A stretch of DNA of 64,000 bases from Microvirga lenta (GCF_020532555.1 NZ_JAJBBR010000010.1:1-64000); one strand, 5' to 3'. Numbered from the stretch's first letter, positions 16,651 through 26,145 are shown. Notes: generated from the letters alone by a model not told the origin. Made by a program: numbers and translations.

Positions 16651-17475
16651 CTAATCCACATAGCCGAAGGCGCCTTCCGAGGCGCCGCGCTTCCAATAGT
16701 TCAGCACGTACATCTGCTCGCGGTCGAGGCGATGCTGGGTGCGCATGTGGTTGCGGATCGAGCGCGCGACGGATCCTTCGGCGCCCGCCCATACGAAGAC
16801 ACGTGCGTCCGAGGGCCATGAGGCGGCTTTCACCGCATCCTGTAGGGCTGAGGTCGTGCCGGGATGGGCGCCGTTCGGGCAGAGCCATGTGACTTCCACA
16901 CCTTCCGGGCGGGCAAGAGCCTGCATTTCCGTCTCGTCGGGGATTTCGATGAACACCTGGCCGCGCGCGGTTGGCGGCAGGTGCTCCATGATGAAGGCGA
17001 GGGCCGGCAGGGCGGTGTGGTCACCCGCGAACAGATACCAGTCGATATTCTGCGTGGTGGGACAGCCCGGCCCCCATATTCCCACGACATCGCCGGGTTG
17101 AGCACGGGCGGCCCATGCGGAGGCGACGCCGCGGTCCCCATGCATGACGAAATCCACATGCAGTTCCGCAGCCGCCTTGTCGAAGCGGCGTACGCTGTAG
17201 GTGCGCATCACGGGACGTCTTTCGATGGCCGGCCAGACGAGCCGTCCGTCGGACCCGATGGTCGGCCATTCCGGTTCGGCCAGATGCTTCGGCGGGATCA
17301 GGAGTTTGACATACGGGCCGAGCGCATTCGTCGGCACGTCAAAATCGGCGAGATCCTGTCCTCCGAGGACGATCCTGCGCATGCGGGGTGTCAGATCAAT
17401 CGTCCGCACGACATGGAGTATGCAGAGTTGCAGCCTGGTCTCTTTCTGAGCGGGAGCCTTGGTTGCGTCCGACAT
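16651..17475 (-). CDS. Siderophore-interacting protein (FAD-dependent ferric-siderophore reductase)
   Basis: A 274-residue protein of the SIP/ViuB family. It has the flavin-binding motif RTYSVRRFD (residues 91-99), preceded by a beta-barrel FAD domain (TPRMRRIVLGGQDLADF). A SIP NAD(P)H domain includes YLFAGDHTALPALAFIMEHLP and RVFVWAGAEGSVARSIRNHM. It reduces the ferric siderophore in the cytoplasm so that iron is released after import. It is the last gene of the minus-strand uptake block, 25 nt after the permease gene, matching its role. Confidence 0.9.
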   Translation of the reverse strand: MSDATKAPAQKETRLQLCILHVVRTIDLTPRMRRIVLGGQDLADFDVPTNALGPYVKLLIPPKHLAEPEWPTIGSDGRLVWPAIERRPVMRTYSVRRFDKAAAELHVDFVMHGDRGVASAWAARAQPGDVVGIWGPGCPTTQNIDWYLFAGDHTALPALAFIMEHLPPTARGQVFIEIPDETEMQALARPEGVEVTWLCPNGAHPGTTSALQDAVKAASWPSDARVFVWAGAEGSVARSIRNHMRTQHRLDREQMYVLNYWKRGASEGAFGYVD

Positions 17476-17500
17476 GCGGGGATCCTTTCAGGATGGGGAT

Positions 17501-19501
17501 TCAGCGCTCGCGCCGGGTGAGGTGCCAGATCAGGTAGGGAACGCCGATCAGGGCAGCCACGAGGCCCGCGGGAAGCTGGAACGGGAAGATGACCATGCGA
17601 CCGAGCCAGTCGGCCGCCACCATGAGAACGGCGCCGAGAAGGGCGGCGCCGATCAATTGCTCGAATGCGCGCCGCATCCCGAGCACCCGCGCCAGATGGG
17701 GACCGACGAGGCCGGCGAAAGTGAGCGGGCCGACAACCAGCACGGAGGCCGCCGTCAACACGGATGCCAGCAACATCACGACAAGGCGTGCGGCACCGAG
17801 TTCGACGCCGAGCTCCCGCGACGCCTCGTCCCCGAGGGGCAGGATGTCGAGCCAGCGCGAGGTCAGAGGCGTCGCGAGGAGCAGCGGGACGGCGATCGCG
17901 AACGTCATCCAGGCCAGGGAGGCGTCGGCCCGGTAGGTCGAGCCAGCCATCCAGGCGAGAAGCTGGGAGGCTCGCGGATCACCGAGGGCGAGGAAGCTGA
18001 CCATGATCGCATCGAGGAGCGCGCTCAAGGCGATGCCGGTCAGCAGGAGCTGATCCGGGGCAAAGCGGGCTCGCGTGCCACGCCACAGCAGGAGCGCCAG
18101 AACCGCGAAAGCGCCGGCGAGGCCGAGAGCCAATTGCAGTGCGCGCCCGGGAGCGGCGCTGATGACCATGCTCACCAGGATCCCAAGTGCCACCCCTGTG
18201 CCGATGCCGAGCACTTCCGGGCTCGCGATGGGATTGCGCGTCAGCCGCTGCAGCAGGACGCCTGCCATGCCAAGCATGGCTCCGGCGAGGAGTGCGACAG
18301 CGACACGGGGCACCCTCCAGGGGGCAAGGGTGGCAAACTCCTCCCCGAAGGCCAAAGACCAGCCGTCGGGAGTTCGGCCGAGGAAAACCGCCATGAGAAC
18401 GGCGGCGATCAGGATTCCGCCGAAGGCCGAAAAGCCGAGAGGACGTTTTCCGATGCGTGACGTAGCATGAATGTCCGTGGCCCAGTCATTGCCCGCCGAG
18501 CGCAACTGCGGCAGCAGCCACAGGAGGAGGGGCGCGCCGAACAGGGCCGTTACGGCTCCCGTCGGGAGGAAATCGGCGAAATGATCGCCAGCGGCCTGAA
18601 CGGCCTGATCGACGAGGACGAGGAGCCCGCCACCCAACAGAGGGGAGAGGATCAGACGGTCCTGGAGCTGACGGGCCCCCGAGAGGCGGACGATCTGCGG
18701 CGCGGCAAGCCCGATGAAGCCGATGACGCCGACAGCCGATGTGACGAAAGCGGTCAAAAGGACAGCGAGAAGGAGGGCACCTGCGCGCAGCGCCTGCAGG
18801 GAAACGCCGAGACTGCTGGCGCTCGCGTCGTCCAGAGCCATGACGGTCAAGGGGCGCACGAGCAGGGCCGCGACGATTCCCCCGATGAGGAGGCGCGGGA
18901 GGAGATAGGCAACGGCGGACCAGTCCTGCTGGGCGACCGAGCCCGCTCCCCAGATGAACAGCGAGGTGACGTATTCCTGGTTCAGGAGTTTCAAGGCAAC
19001 GGAGAGAGCGCCGCAGAACAGGCCGACCACCAGTCCTGTCAGCACCAATGTGAGGGAGGAAAACCCTCTTTTCGAGGCGACGGCGAAGATCAGCGCCGTC
19101 ACGGCCACGGCCCCGGCAATGGCCACGATCTCCCGGCTCGCACCCAGAAGCGCGGGAGCCCAGATGGCTGCCATCACAAGCGTGAGCTGGGCGCCCGCCT
19201 CGACGCCGAGGGTCGTCGGGGAGGCGAGGGGGTTGCGCAGAACATGCTGAAACAAGGCGCCTGCCAGCCCCAGACCTGCCCCGCAGAGAAACGCCGTCAT
19301 CAGGCGCGGCAGGGCGCTGAAATGGAACAGGAGCTGGCGCACGTCGTCGGCCGAAGGCTGCAAGGCGGCCTGGAACCAGAGGGCAGGCGGCAGCTGGCGA
19401 GCGAGCTGCAGGGCGCTCAGCACGAGCGCGAGGCTCAGGATCGCACCTGCCAGTCCGACGGCGCCGCCTCTGGTCCGGCTAGCTTGCACGGGCAGGCTCA
19501 T
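17501..19501 (-). CDS. fhuB: Fe3+-siderophore ABC transporter permease, fused double-length (FhuB type)
   Basis: A 666-residue permease consisting of two FecCD units in tandem, each about 330 residues with about ten helices. Both halves carry the family signatures (FLCGAGLGLAGALFQHVLRNPLASP in the first, LLAGAMLGMAGVLLQRLTRNPIASP in the second). This fusion is characteristic of FhuB. The ATG at 19501 lies inside the end of the binding-protein gene (23-nt overlap), implying translational coupling; a TTG two codons upstream is possible. Hydroxamate siderophores are the typical substrate of FhuB systems, but the ligand is not proven here. Confidence 0.9.
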   Translation of the reverse strand: MSLPVQASRTRGGAVGLAGAILSLALVLSALQLARQLPPALWFQAALQPSADDVRQLLFHFSALPRLMTAFLCGAGLGLAGALFQHVLRNPLASPTTLGVEAGAQLTLVMAAIWAPALLGASREIVAIAGAVAVTALIFAVASKRGFSSLTLVLTGLVVGLFCGALSVALKLLNQEYVTSLFIWGAGSVAQQDWSAVAYLLPRLLIGGIVAALLVRPLTVMALDDASASSLGVSLQALRAGALLLAVLLTAFVTSAVGVIGFIGLAAPQIVRLSGARQLQDRLILSPLLGGGLLVLVDQAVQAAGDHFADFLPTGAVTALFGAPLLLWLLPQLRSAGNDWATDIHATSRIGKRPLGFSAFGGILIAAVLMAVFLGRTPDGWSLAFGEEFATLAPWRVPRVAVALLAGAMLGMAGVLLQRLTRNPIASPEVLGIGTGVALGILVSMVISAAPGRALQLALGLAGAFAVLALLLWRGTRARFAPDQLLLTGIALSALLDAIMVSFLALGDPRASQLLAWMAGSTYRADASLAWMTFAIAVPLLLATPLTSRWLDILPLGDEASRELGVELGAARLVVMLLASVLTAASVLVVGPLTFAGLVGPHLARVLGMRRAFEQLIGAALLGAVLMVAADWLGRMVIFPFQLPAGLVAALIGVPYLIWHLTRRER

Positions 19502-20372
19502 GGGCAAGGAGGTTCTCTGTCAGCAGGCGCGCAAAGCGTTCGGCGGCAACGACGTCGCCGAACGCCCAGGCGGTCGGCAGGGGCGTGACCCGTCCGGCCC
19601 GAACGAAGGGCAGGTTCTGCCACAGGCCCGGCCCCTCCCTGTTGACCGGAGCATCGGCAGGGATGGGTTCGATCGCGACGAGCTGCGCGTCCGGGTAGGC
19701 TGCCAGATCGGAGACGCCCACGAGGCTGAAGCCCCAATAATTCGTCGGGCGGTCCCAGGCGTTCGGCACGCCAATACGGTTCAGCACATTGCCGAAGAGA
19801 CTATTGGCGCCATAGATCCGCACATGGCGTGCATCCATGAAACCGGCGAGGAGGAGCGGGCGCAAAGCACGGCCCACGAGCGCGCGCCGGGCGGCGTCGA
19901 AGGTGGCATCCGCTTCGGCCAGCACGGCCTCCGCCCGGCTCTCCACGCCGAGCTCCCGGGCGATGTCGCGCATGATCCGGCGAGACTGCTCCAACGGTTC
20001 TCCAGAGGCCGTATAGGTGGCATAGGAGCGCGTCGGCGCAATGCGCTCCAGAAGCGGGCGGACGCTTTCGCTGAAGGGTGTCGTGATAATCAGATCGGGC
20101 TCGAGCGCAGCGATCACTTCGAGGTTCGGCTCGGTGCGCAGGCCGATATCCTGGACTCCCGGAGGCACAGGAGGCTCGGCCGCCCATCGACGATAAAGAT
20201 TGATCTCCGCAATGCCGACCGGTTCGATGCCGAGAGCAAGCACGGTCGAGGTCAGACCCCAATCGAGAACGGCGACGCGGCTCGGGCGCCCAGTGCTCCG
20301 TGCGCCGACGGGGAGAGCTTGCGAAAGCAGGAGGGCTGCGATCAGCTCGCGCCGGTTGAGGCTCCGAGTCAT
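19479..20372 (-). CDS. fhuD: Iron-siderophore ABC transporter substrate-binding protein (FhuD-like)
   Basis: A 297-residue binding protein of the helical-backbone (TroA/FhuD) type with an N-terminal signal containing two Arg residues (SLNRRELIAALLLSQALPVGA). Core features are RVAVLDWGLTSTVLALG, EPDLIITTPF and IYGANSLFGNVLNRIGVPNAW. It captures the ferric siderophore in the periplasm and delivers it to FhuB. A frame continuing to 20831 exists, but ATG 20372 overlaps the ATPase stop by 4 nt (ATGA) and begins with the signal. It sits between the ATPase and permease genes. Confidence 0.88.
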   Translation of the reverse strand: MTRSLNRRELIAALLLSQALPVGARSTGRPSRVAVLDWGLTSTVLALGIEPVGIAEINLYRRWAAEPPVPPGVQDIGLRTEPNLEVIAALEPDLIITTPFSESVRPLLERIAPTRSYATYTASGEPLEQSRRIMRDIARELGVESRAEAVLAEADATFDAARRALVGRALRPLLLAGFMDARHVRIYGANSLFGNVLNRIGVPNAWDRPTNYWGFSLVGVSDLAAYPDAQLVAIEPIPADAPVNREGPGLWQNLPFVRAGRVTPLPTAWAFGDVVAAERFARLLTENLLAHEPARAS

Positions 20373-21202
20373 CGCGCGAATCCGATGGGCGCTTCGGTGA
20401 CGGGATGGCGGATCACCTCCATGGGGATGCCGTAGACCATCTCTAAAACGTCGGAGTGCATGATGTCGCCGGGCGTTCCGCGCATGCGGATCGCGCCCTT
20501 TTGCAGGGCGATCAGCTCGTCGCAGAAGCGCGCCGCCATGTTGATGTCGTGCAGGACGGCGACAACGCCCAGATTCCGGCTGCGGCTCAGGCTCCGCAGA
20601 AGGCGCAGGACCTCCATCTGATGGGCGAGATCGAGGGCCGAGGTGGGCTCGTCGAGAAGAATGAAGCCGCTGTTCTGGGCCACCAGCATCGCGACCCAGG
20701 CGCGCTGGCGCTCGCCGCCCGACAGGGTGTCCACCAACCGGTCGGCGAAGGGCTCCACCTGGGCGAGGCTCATGGCCTCGGCCACGTGCCGGTGATCCTC
20801 GGGAGAGACGCGACCAAGAGGGCCATGCCACGGATAGCGCCCGAAACGCACCAGTTCTCGGACCGTCAGGCTCGTCGTGACGGGGGTATGCTGGGGAAGG
20901 TAGGCCACATGCCTCGCAAAGGCGCGGGCGCCGAAATCCTGGATCGGAGTTCCGGCGAAGCGGATCGCGCCGCCGCTCGGCGGCATCTGCCGGGCCAGCA
21001 GCTTGAGGAGAGTCGACTTGCCCGACCCGTTATGGCCGATGATCCCGTAGACGCGACCCCGCCCGAAAGCGAGCGAGGTCGGCTGAAGGAGCGCATGCCC
21101 CTCGATGGAGAGGTGAGCCCCCTCCATCTCGAGGACGGCGTCGGCCCCGCCGGAATGCCCGGCGAAGGTCTCGGCCGTTCTGCGCCGGAACGGGGCGTTC
21201 AT
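20369..21202 (-). CDS. fhuC: Iron-siderophore ABC transporter ATP-binding protein (FhuC-like)
   Basis: A 277-residue ATPase with Walker A GHNGSGKST, Q-loop AYLPQHTPV, signature LSGGERQRAW, Walker B FILLDEPTSALD and switch His in AVLHDINMA. These are typical of FepC/FhuC proteins. ATG 21202 overlaps the receptor stop codon by one base (TGATG), so it is translated with the receptor; the longer frame to 21256 runs into receptor coding sequence. It powers uptake through FhuB. Confidence 0.92.
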   Translation of the reverse strand: MNAPFRRRTAETFAGHSGGADAVLEMEGAHLSIEGHALLQPTSLAFGRGRVYGIIGHNGSGKSTLLKLLARQMPPSGGAIRFAGTPIQDFGARAFARHVAYLPQHTPVTTSLTVRELVRFGRYPWHGPLGRVSPEDHRHVAEAMSLAQVEPFADRLVDTLSGGERQRAWVAMLVAQNSGFILLDEPTSALDLAHQMEVLRLLRSLSRSRNLGVVAVLHDINMAARFCDELIALQKGAIRMRGTPGDIMHSDVLEMVYGIPMEVIRHPVTEAPIGFAR

Positions 21203-23409
21203 CACCACTTGTAGCTCGCGCTCACGGTTGCCCTGCGGCGGTCGCCGTAGAAGCACGCGTTGGGCGAGGAGCAGGAGCCCACATAGACCTCGTCGAACAG
21301 GTTCGACACGTTCAAGGCAAAGCGCCAGTTGTCGCGCTCGTAATGAACGGCGGCATCGGCGACCGTGTAGCTCGGCACCTTCAGGGTGTTGGCCTCGTCC
21401 GCATAGGAACTGCCGACGAAGCGGACGCCCGCGCCTACGCCGAAGCCCTTGAGGGCTCCTTCCTGCACGGTGTAGTCGAGCCAGAGCGATCCGAAAGTCT
21501 CCGGCACGCCCGCCGGAACCCGGCCGATGCGGGACGGATCCAGGTCCTTCGTGGTCTCAAGGTCATAGATCGTGTAGGCGCCTACGAGGTTGAGCCCCTC
21601 TATCAGATTGGCATTGGCCTCGAACTCCACGCCCCGGGAGCGCACCTCTCCGGTCTGCACCTGATTGAGGACATTGGCCGGATCGGTCGTCAGCACGTTC
21701 TGGCGCGTCAGGTCGAACAGGGCTACGCCGATGAAGCTGCGGGATCCTACGGGCTGGTACTTGACGCCCACCTCGATCTGCTCGCCGGTCTCGGGCTCGA
21801 GGGGGCGCTGGGTGGCGCTGTTGGTGCCGATCAGCGGGTTGAAGGAGCGCGAATAGCTCGCATAGGGCGCAAGTCCGATATCGCTCGTGTAGACGAGGCC
21901 GACGCGTCCGCTGAACTTGCGGTCGTCGCCTTCCGTGCTGGCGGACGGGAACAGGTAATTGGTCGTGTCCGTGTTGACCCAGTCATGCCGCCCGCTCAGC
22001 ACCAGGGTGAAGCGGTCGAACTTGATCTGGTCCTGCACATAGGCGCCGAGCTGGCTCTGAACGATGTTGTTGAGGGTATAGCGCGAGGTCGTCGGCAGGG
22101 TGGGCGTATAGATCGGATTGAGCAGGTCGAGGGGCGGGCCCATCTCGAAACCCTGCTCGTCGTCGATCCGGTAGCGCTTGTAGTCGAGCCCCATGAGAAG
22201 GGTGTGGCTCAGCGGGCCGGTGGCGAACTTCACCTCCGCATGGTTGTCGACCGTGAACAGGCCGACGCGGGGCTTGGTGACGAAGTTGCCGCGCGCCAGA
22301 AGCGCCTGGGTCGCCGTCGGCACGGCCGCGTAGCCGAGGCCGTAAAGGTTCGTGAAATCGATGCTGAGAGCGTTGTAGCGCAGGTTCTGGCGCACCGTCC
22401 AAGCGTCGTTGAAACGATGCTCGAACTGATAGCCGATCATCGCCTGCTCGCGCTCGAAGGAATCGAAGCCCGGATTGCTGGTGAACAACTGTGTCGGAAT
22501 GCGTCCGAAGGGGGCCGGGACCACCGTTCCCTCATAGGGAAGGAAGTTCTGGCCGTTGGTTTTGTCCCGCTGGTAGGAGCCGAGGATCGTCAGGGTCGTG
22601 TCGGCGGAAGGCTTCCAGGTCAGGCTCGGCGCGATGAAGGCGCGGTCGTCCCTGGTGTAGTCCGTCTGGGTGTCGCCGATCTTGCCGAGCCCGGTGAGCC
22701 GGTAGAAGAACTGGCTGCCGTCACCGCCCATAGCGACCGGGCCGCTCAGGTCGAAGGCGCCGAAAACATTGCCGAACGAGTTGACGCCCACATCGACCCG
22801 GCGGAGCGGCTCGCTCGTGGGCATCTTGCTGATGGCGTTGATGAGGCCGCCCGGGTTCGTGCCGCCGTAGAGGACCGAGGAGGGGCCGCGCAGAACCTCG
22901 ATGCGTTCGAGGCCGTAGGGTTCGAGTCTGAAGGTGGCGAAGGACGTCGAGAAGAGCTGCAGGCCGTTCAGGTAATAGCCTGTCGCCTGGGCCGTGAAGC
23001 CGCGGATGAGGAACCAGTCATTGCGGACGTCGCCGCCGAAGGTCTCCGAGCGGATGCCGGGCGAGTAGCGTGTCGCCTCCACCACCGACTGAGCCCCTTG
23101 CTCCTCGATCTGCTCGCGTCCGACCACCGAGACGGCCTGGGGCGTCTCGATGATGGGCGTATCCGTCTTGCTGCCGCTCGCGCTGCGGGTCGCCACATAA
23201 CCCTGGACCGGGCCCGTTGCGGTCTCGCCGCGCTCAGTGACCGTCACCGTCTCGAGGGCGATCTCGCCGTTCGGCTGGGCGATTGCCGTCTGCGCCGCCG
23301 CATGGGTCACGGAGAGACCGAGACCTCCCAAAGCCGTCGTGGCGAGGAGGCCCCAGAGCCCAGCTTTGCGGCGTGAGAGCCGCTTGGTCGAATTCGGATA
23401 CGCACTCAT
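21202..23409 (-). CDS. TonB-dependent siderophore receptor
   Basis: A 735-residue outer membrane receptor. It has a long signal peptide (RRKAGLWGLLATTALGGLGLSVTHAAAQ), a TonB-box region around LETVTVTERGE and the plug domain (DTPIIETPQAVSVVGREQIEEQGAQSV, then RGPSSVLYGGTNPGGLIN). A 22-strand barrel follows, ending in aromatic SYKW. The sequence pattern is of the FhuA/ferrichrome-type family. GGAAGGA lies about 6 nt before ATG 23409; the frame to 23730 is not used. With the downstream FhuCDB genes it forms a complete uptake path. 120 nt separate it from tonB, which may include a secondary promoter. Confidence 0.92.
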   Translation of the reverse strand: MSAYPNSTKRLSRRKAGLWGLLATTALGGLGLSVTHAAAQTAIAQPNGEIALETVTVTERGETATGPVQGYVATRSASGSKTDTPIIETPQAVSVVGREQIEEQGAQSVVEATRYSPGIRSETFGGDVRNDWFLIRGFTAQATGYYLNGLQLFSTSFATFRLEPYGLERIEVLRGPSSVLYGGTNPGGLINAISKMPTSEPLRRVDVGVNSFGNVFGAFDLSGPVAMGGDGSQFFYRLTGLGKIGDTQTDYTRDDRAFIAPSLTWKPSADTTLTILGSYQRDKTNGQNFLPYEGTVVPAPFGRIPTQLFTSNPGFDSFEREQAMIGYQFEHRFNDAWTVRQNLRYNALSIDFTNLYGLGYAAVPTATQALLARGNFVTKPRVGLFTVDNHAEVKFATGPLSHTLLMGLDYKRYRIDDEQGFEMGPPLDLLNPIYTPTLPTTSRYTLNNIVQSQLGAYVQDQIKFDRFTLVLSGRHDWVNTDTTNYLFPSASTEGDDRKFSGRVGLVYTSDIGLAPYASYSRSFNPLIGTNSATQRPLEPETGEQIEVGVKYQPVGSRSFIGVALFDLTRQNVLTTDPANVLNQVQTGEVRSRGVEFEANANLIEGLNLVGAYTIYDLETTKDLDPSRIGRVPAGVPETFGSLWLDYTVQEGALKGFGVGAGVRFVGSSYADEANTLKVPSYTVADAAVHYERDNWRFALNVSNLFDEVYVGSCSSPNACFYGDRRRATVSASYKW

Positions 23410-23530
23410 TGTCTGTCCTTCCGGACGCGGTTCAAGGCCGCGCCTGTGATGCCTCTTGTCGAATGATGGGGCCGGGGCCCTCTTGTTGCTCGATGGCTTG
23501 CCAAGCCTTCCGCGTGCGTGCCCGTTCTCC

Positions 23531-24517
23531 TCAGCGCAGGTCGAACCGCAGCGGCACGGCGAAGGTGAACTGCTGCTGGGGAAGGGCGTCCGGCGCCGGA
23601 GGCAGGGAGGTTCCGGGCGCTGTGGCGGCCAGTGCGGCCTGATCGAGAGCGGGATGTCCGGCGCTGCGCACGAGTGCGGCACCGACGATCCGACCATTGC
23701 GCAGCATGGTAAAACGGACGGTTGCGACACCCTCGATCCCCTGCGCTTTCGGGCCCTCCGGATAGCGCAGGCGCCTTCTCAGGGTGGAGCTTAGTTGCGC
23801 CGCATAGCGGTTGAGAACGTTCGGGTCGGCCGAGGCCGCTGCACCGCCCGTGTTCTCCCGTGACGAGGAGGCCTGCCCCTGGCGCGGGGTGGACGGAGTT
23901 GACCTCTGCTCGGCAACCGCCTTGCGCGGGGCAGGGCGCGGCTTCGGCTCCACCTTTTTCGGTGCCGGCGGCTTCTTGGGCTTCGGGGCGGGCTTCTGCT
24001 CCAGTGTCTTCGCCACGACCGTTTCATCGGGCGGAGGAAGGGCCGCGACGATCTCGGGTTCCGGAGCCGCTTCCGCCTCGACGGGCGCCGCATCCGCGGG
24101 CACGGTCTCGATGGGCTTCGCTTCTGCCACCTCTTCGGGCTGGACGGCCTCGTTCATTTCCATCGGGACGGCTTCGGAGGTCTCCTGCGGAAGAACCTCG
24201 GTCATCTCCTCCGGTGGAAGCGCCTCCTCCGGCGGCAGGGCTTCGGCCGTGACGGGCTCGGGAGGCTGAACCTCCGCCGCCTCGGCCAGAACATCGGCCG
24301 GGGCCGCCGCTTCCGCTGGCGCGAGGGCTTCGGCGGTTTCCATGGCGGGCGCCAGATCGATGGTGATTTCCTGCTCGCCGGGTGGAGCCTGAACGTCCCG
24401 GGACGGCCAGAGCGCGAGGGCTCCCAGCGCGCCGGCATGGAGAGAGAGCGCAACGAGGAAGGCTGCACCGAGGCGGCCTTGGTCCTTCGTCTCCCTGTCC
24501 TGAACCAATGTTTGCAT
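23531..24517 (-). CDS. tonB: TonB energy transducer
   Basis: A 328-residue TonB. The N-terminal anchor (GRLGAAFLVALSLHAGALGALALW) contains the SLHAG motif with the His of the membrane helix. Residues ~45-200 form a long Pro/Glu then Pro/Lys-rich periplasmic spacer (PKPKKPPAPKKVEPKPRPAP). The C-terminal TonB domain has LRYPEGPKAQGIEGVATVRFTM and LDQAALAATAPGTSLP. It transfers ion-gradient energy to the outer membrane receptor. It follows exbD by 11 nt and is part of an exbB-exbD-tonB set dedicated to the neighbouring receptor. Confidence 0.93.
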   Translation of the reverse strand: MQTLVQDRETKDQGRLGAAFLVALSLHAGALGALALWPSRDVQAPPGEQEITIDLAPAMETAEALAPAEAAAPADVLAEAAEVQPPEPVTAEALPPEEALPPEEMTEVLPQETSEAVPMEMNEAVQPEEVAEAKPIETVPADAAPVEAEAAPEPEIVAALPPPDETVVAKTLEQKPAPKPKKPPAPKKVEPKPRPAPRKAVAEQRSTPSTPRQGQASSSRENTGGAAASADPNVLNRYAAQLSSTLRRRLRYPEGPKAQGIEGVATVRFTMLRNGRIVGAALVRSAGHPALDQAALAATAPGTSLPPAPDALPQQQFTFAVPLRFDLR

Positions 24518-24528
24518 TGTCTCGGGCT

Positions 24529-24972
24529 TTACTGCGCCGTCGGGCTCGGTGCCTGGGCGATCAGGGACACCTTGCTGAAGCCTGCCGCGCTGACCTGGCC
24601 CATGATCTCGATGACACGGCCGTAGGGCACACTCCGGTCTCCGCGCACCAGCACGATCTGGGCCGGGTCCTGAGCTGCAAGCTCCTTGAGGCGCGGCACG
24701 ATCGTCTCGGGCAGGAGCGGCTCCTTGTCGAGGAAGGGCTGCCCGTTCTCGTCGATGCTGACGACGACCGGTTGCTTCGGCTGCGAGACCTTCGGTGCCG
24801 CCGTCTTCGGCAGCTGCACCGGTACGCCGACCGTCATGAGAGGCGCGGCGACCATGAAAATGATGAGAAGCACCAGCATCACGTCGACGAGCGGCGTGAC
24901 GTTGATCTCGGAAAGAGGTGTAGCGCCGAACTCGTCGTCCGGCTCACCTGAGCGGAGCGGTCCCATGCCCAT
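24529..24972 (-). CDS. exbD: ExbD, TonB-system motor protein
   Basis: A 147-residue protein with a single N-terminal helix (INVTPLVDVMLVLLIIFMVAAPL) carrying the conserved Asp (PLVDVMLVLL) needed for ion translocation, then a periplasmic domain (VVVSIDENGQPFLDKEPL ... IVLVRGDRSVPYGRVIEIMGQV). Its start overlaps the exbB stop by one base (TAATG), a clear sign of coupled translation. Confidence 0.95.
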   Translation of the reverse strand: MGMGPLRSGEPDDEFGATPLSEINVTPLVDVMLVLLIIFMVAAPLMTVGVPVQLPKTAAPKVSQPKQPVVVSIDENGQPFLDKEPLLPETIVPRLKELAAQDPAQIVLVRGDRSVPYGRVIEIMGQVSAAGFSKVSLIAQAPSPTAQ

Positions 24973-25658
24973 TATTCGGCGGCCTCTGCGCGGACATGGG
25001 GCTTGCGGTCACGGGCAAGACGGTCGCCCAGAGCCGTGATGCCCGCAGCGAACGATTGCTGCACGCGGCCGAGATCGGTGGTGAGCTTGTTGTAGGCAAT
25101 CACCGCCGGGATGGCGGCCACGAGGCCGATGGCAGTCGCGAACAGGGCTTCGGCAATGCCGGGGGCCACGACGGACAGGCTCGTATCCTGACTCTTCGCA
25201 ATTGCGGAGAATGAGTTCATGATTCCCCACACCGTGCCGAACAGGCCTATGAAGGGGGCTGCGGATCCTGTGGTGGCAAGAAAGGCGAGGCCCGGCTGGA
25301 GACGGCGCATATCCACGGCGAGCGCGGCCCGCATGGCGCGCTCGATCCGCTCCCGCCGCTCTGCCCGGGACTCGGACGCGTCCTGGTCGCGCCAAGCCTC
25401 GTGGCCGGCCGCCACGATGCGCCCGGCGGGGCCCGGGATCTGCGGATGGAGCCTCTCGCCGGAACGGGCGGCGGCCTCGAAGGCGCGAGCCTGGCGCCGC
25501 ACCCTCACGAGACGCACGAGTTTGTCGATGATGATCGTCCAGCAGCCGAGCGACGCCAGGACGAGCAGGATCATGACCCCTTTGACGATGGGGTCGGCCT
25601 GAAGGAACAGGCCGAGGAAGGACAGATCATGCGGTGCGGTGGGGGCGATCTCGTTCAT
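24972..25658 (-). CDS. exbB: ExbB, TonB-system motor protein
   Basis: A 228-residue MotA/TolQ/ExbB family protein with three membrane helices: DPIVKGVMILLVLASLGCWTIIID, then LAFLATTGSAAPFIGLFGTVWGI, and GIAEALFATAIGLVAAIPAVIAYN with the characteristic Thr/Gly pattern. The longer frame to 25733 lies partly in the preceding gene. ATG 25658 has GAGG 8 nt upstream and begins 11 nt after the preceding stop. It forms the stator-like motor with ExbD. Confidence 0.93.
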   Translation of the reverse strand: MNEIAPTAPHDLSFLGLFLQADPIVKGVMILLVLASLGCWTIIIDKLVRLVRVRRQARAFEAAARSGERLHPQIPGPAGRIVAAGHEAWRDQDASESRAERRERIERAMRAALAVDMRRLQPGLAFLATTGSAAPFIGLFGTVWGIMNSFSAIAKSQDTSLSVVAPGIAEALFATAIGLVAAIPAVIAYNKLTTDLGRVQQSFAAGITALGDRLARDRKPHVRAEAAE

Positions 25659-25668
25659 GTCTGCGGCC

Positions 25669-26145
25669 TCACTTTTCGAAGGGAACGTTGTCGACCTTGG
25701 AGGCGGTCTCGACGGCGGCGAGGCACTGCTCACGGTCGCTGGCCGCGCCCTCGCAGGCCATCACATCGTTGAGGAGGATGCGCCCGAAGCGCGAGCAGGG
25801 GAGGCCGGCGAAGTCGAACAGCTTGATGAGCGTCTTCTTCTCCGGAACGGGCCCGATCTCCACGGCCAGACGCTTGGCCGCCACGCCGTCCGTATCGAGC
25901 GCGAACAGATCGAGCTTGAGCGAGCGCCAGCCTGCTCCCTGACGGTTGTTGATCAGGAAATACGCCCGGCAGTTGTCGCCTGCATTCTCCAGCCGGTTCA
26001 GTTCGACCCGCAGAGGAGACGCTGGCGTCTTTTCCTGTGCCCAGGCGGTTCCACCGATGCCGAGCGATAGAGCCGCAAAGGCGGCGACGAGTTTGGTGCG
26101 ACGGGTGAGAGCGGTCGTGCCGGAGGCTTGAGGGTTTGTTCCCAT
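25669..26145 (-). CDS. Secreted protein of unknown function heading the tonB operon
   Basis: A 158-residue protein with a signal peptide (TRRTKLVAAFAALSLGIGGTAWA). The mature part, PLRVELNRLENAGDNCRAYFLINN ... FDFAGLPCSRFGRILLNDVMACEG, contains paired Cys residues suggesting disulfides and a beta-rich fold. Homologues beside exbB in other Rhizobiales come to mind, but I know no function. The ribosome binding site of ATG 26145 is poor; further upstream frame (to 26262) looks non-coding. Position as first gene suggests it is expressed together with the TonB motor. Confidence 0.7.
   Translation of the reverse strand: MGTNPQASGTTALTRRTKLVAAFAALSLGIGGTAWAQEKTPASPLRVELNRLENAGDNCRAYFLINNRQGAGWRSLKLDLFALDTDGVAAKRLAVEIGPVPEKKTLIKLFDFAGLPCSRFGRILLNDVMACEGAASDREQCLAAVETASKVDNVPFEK

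Noticed and set aside
21343-23376. Plus-strand open frame (677 codons) opposite the TonB-dependent receptor
   Set aside because: The receptor on the minus strand has a full plug and barrel; the plus frame shows only shadow composition.
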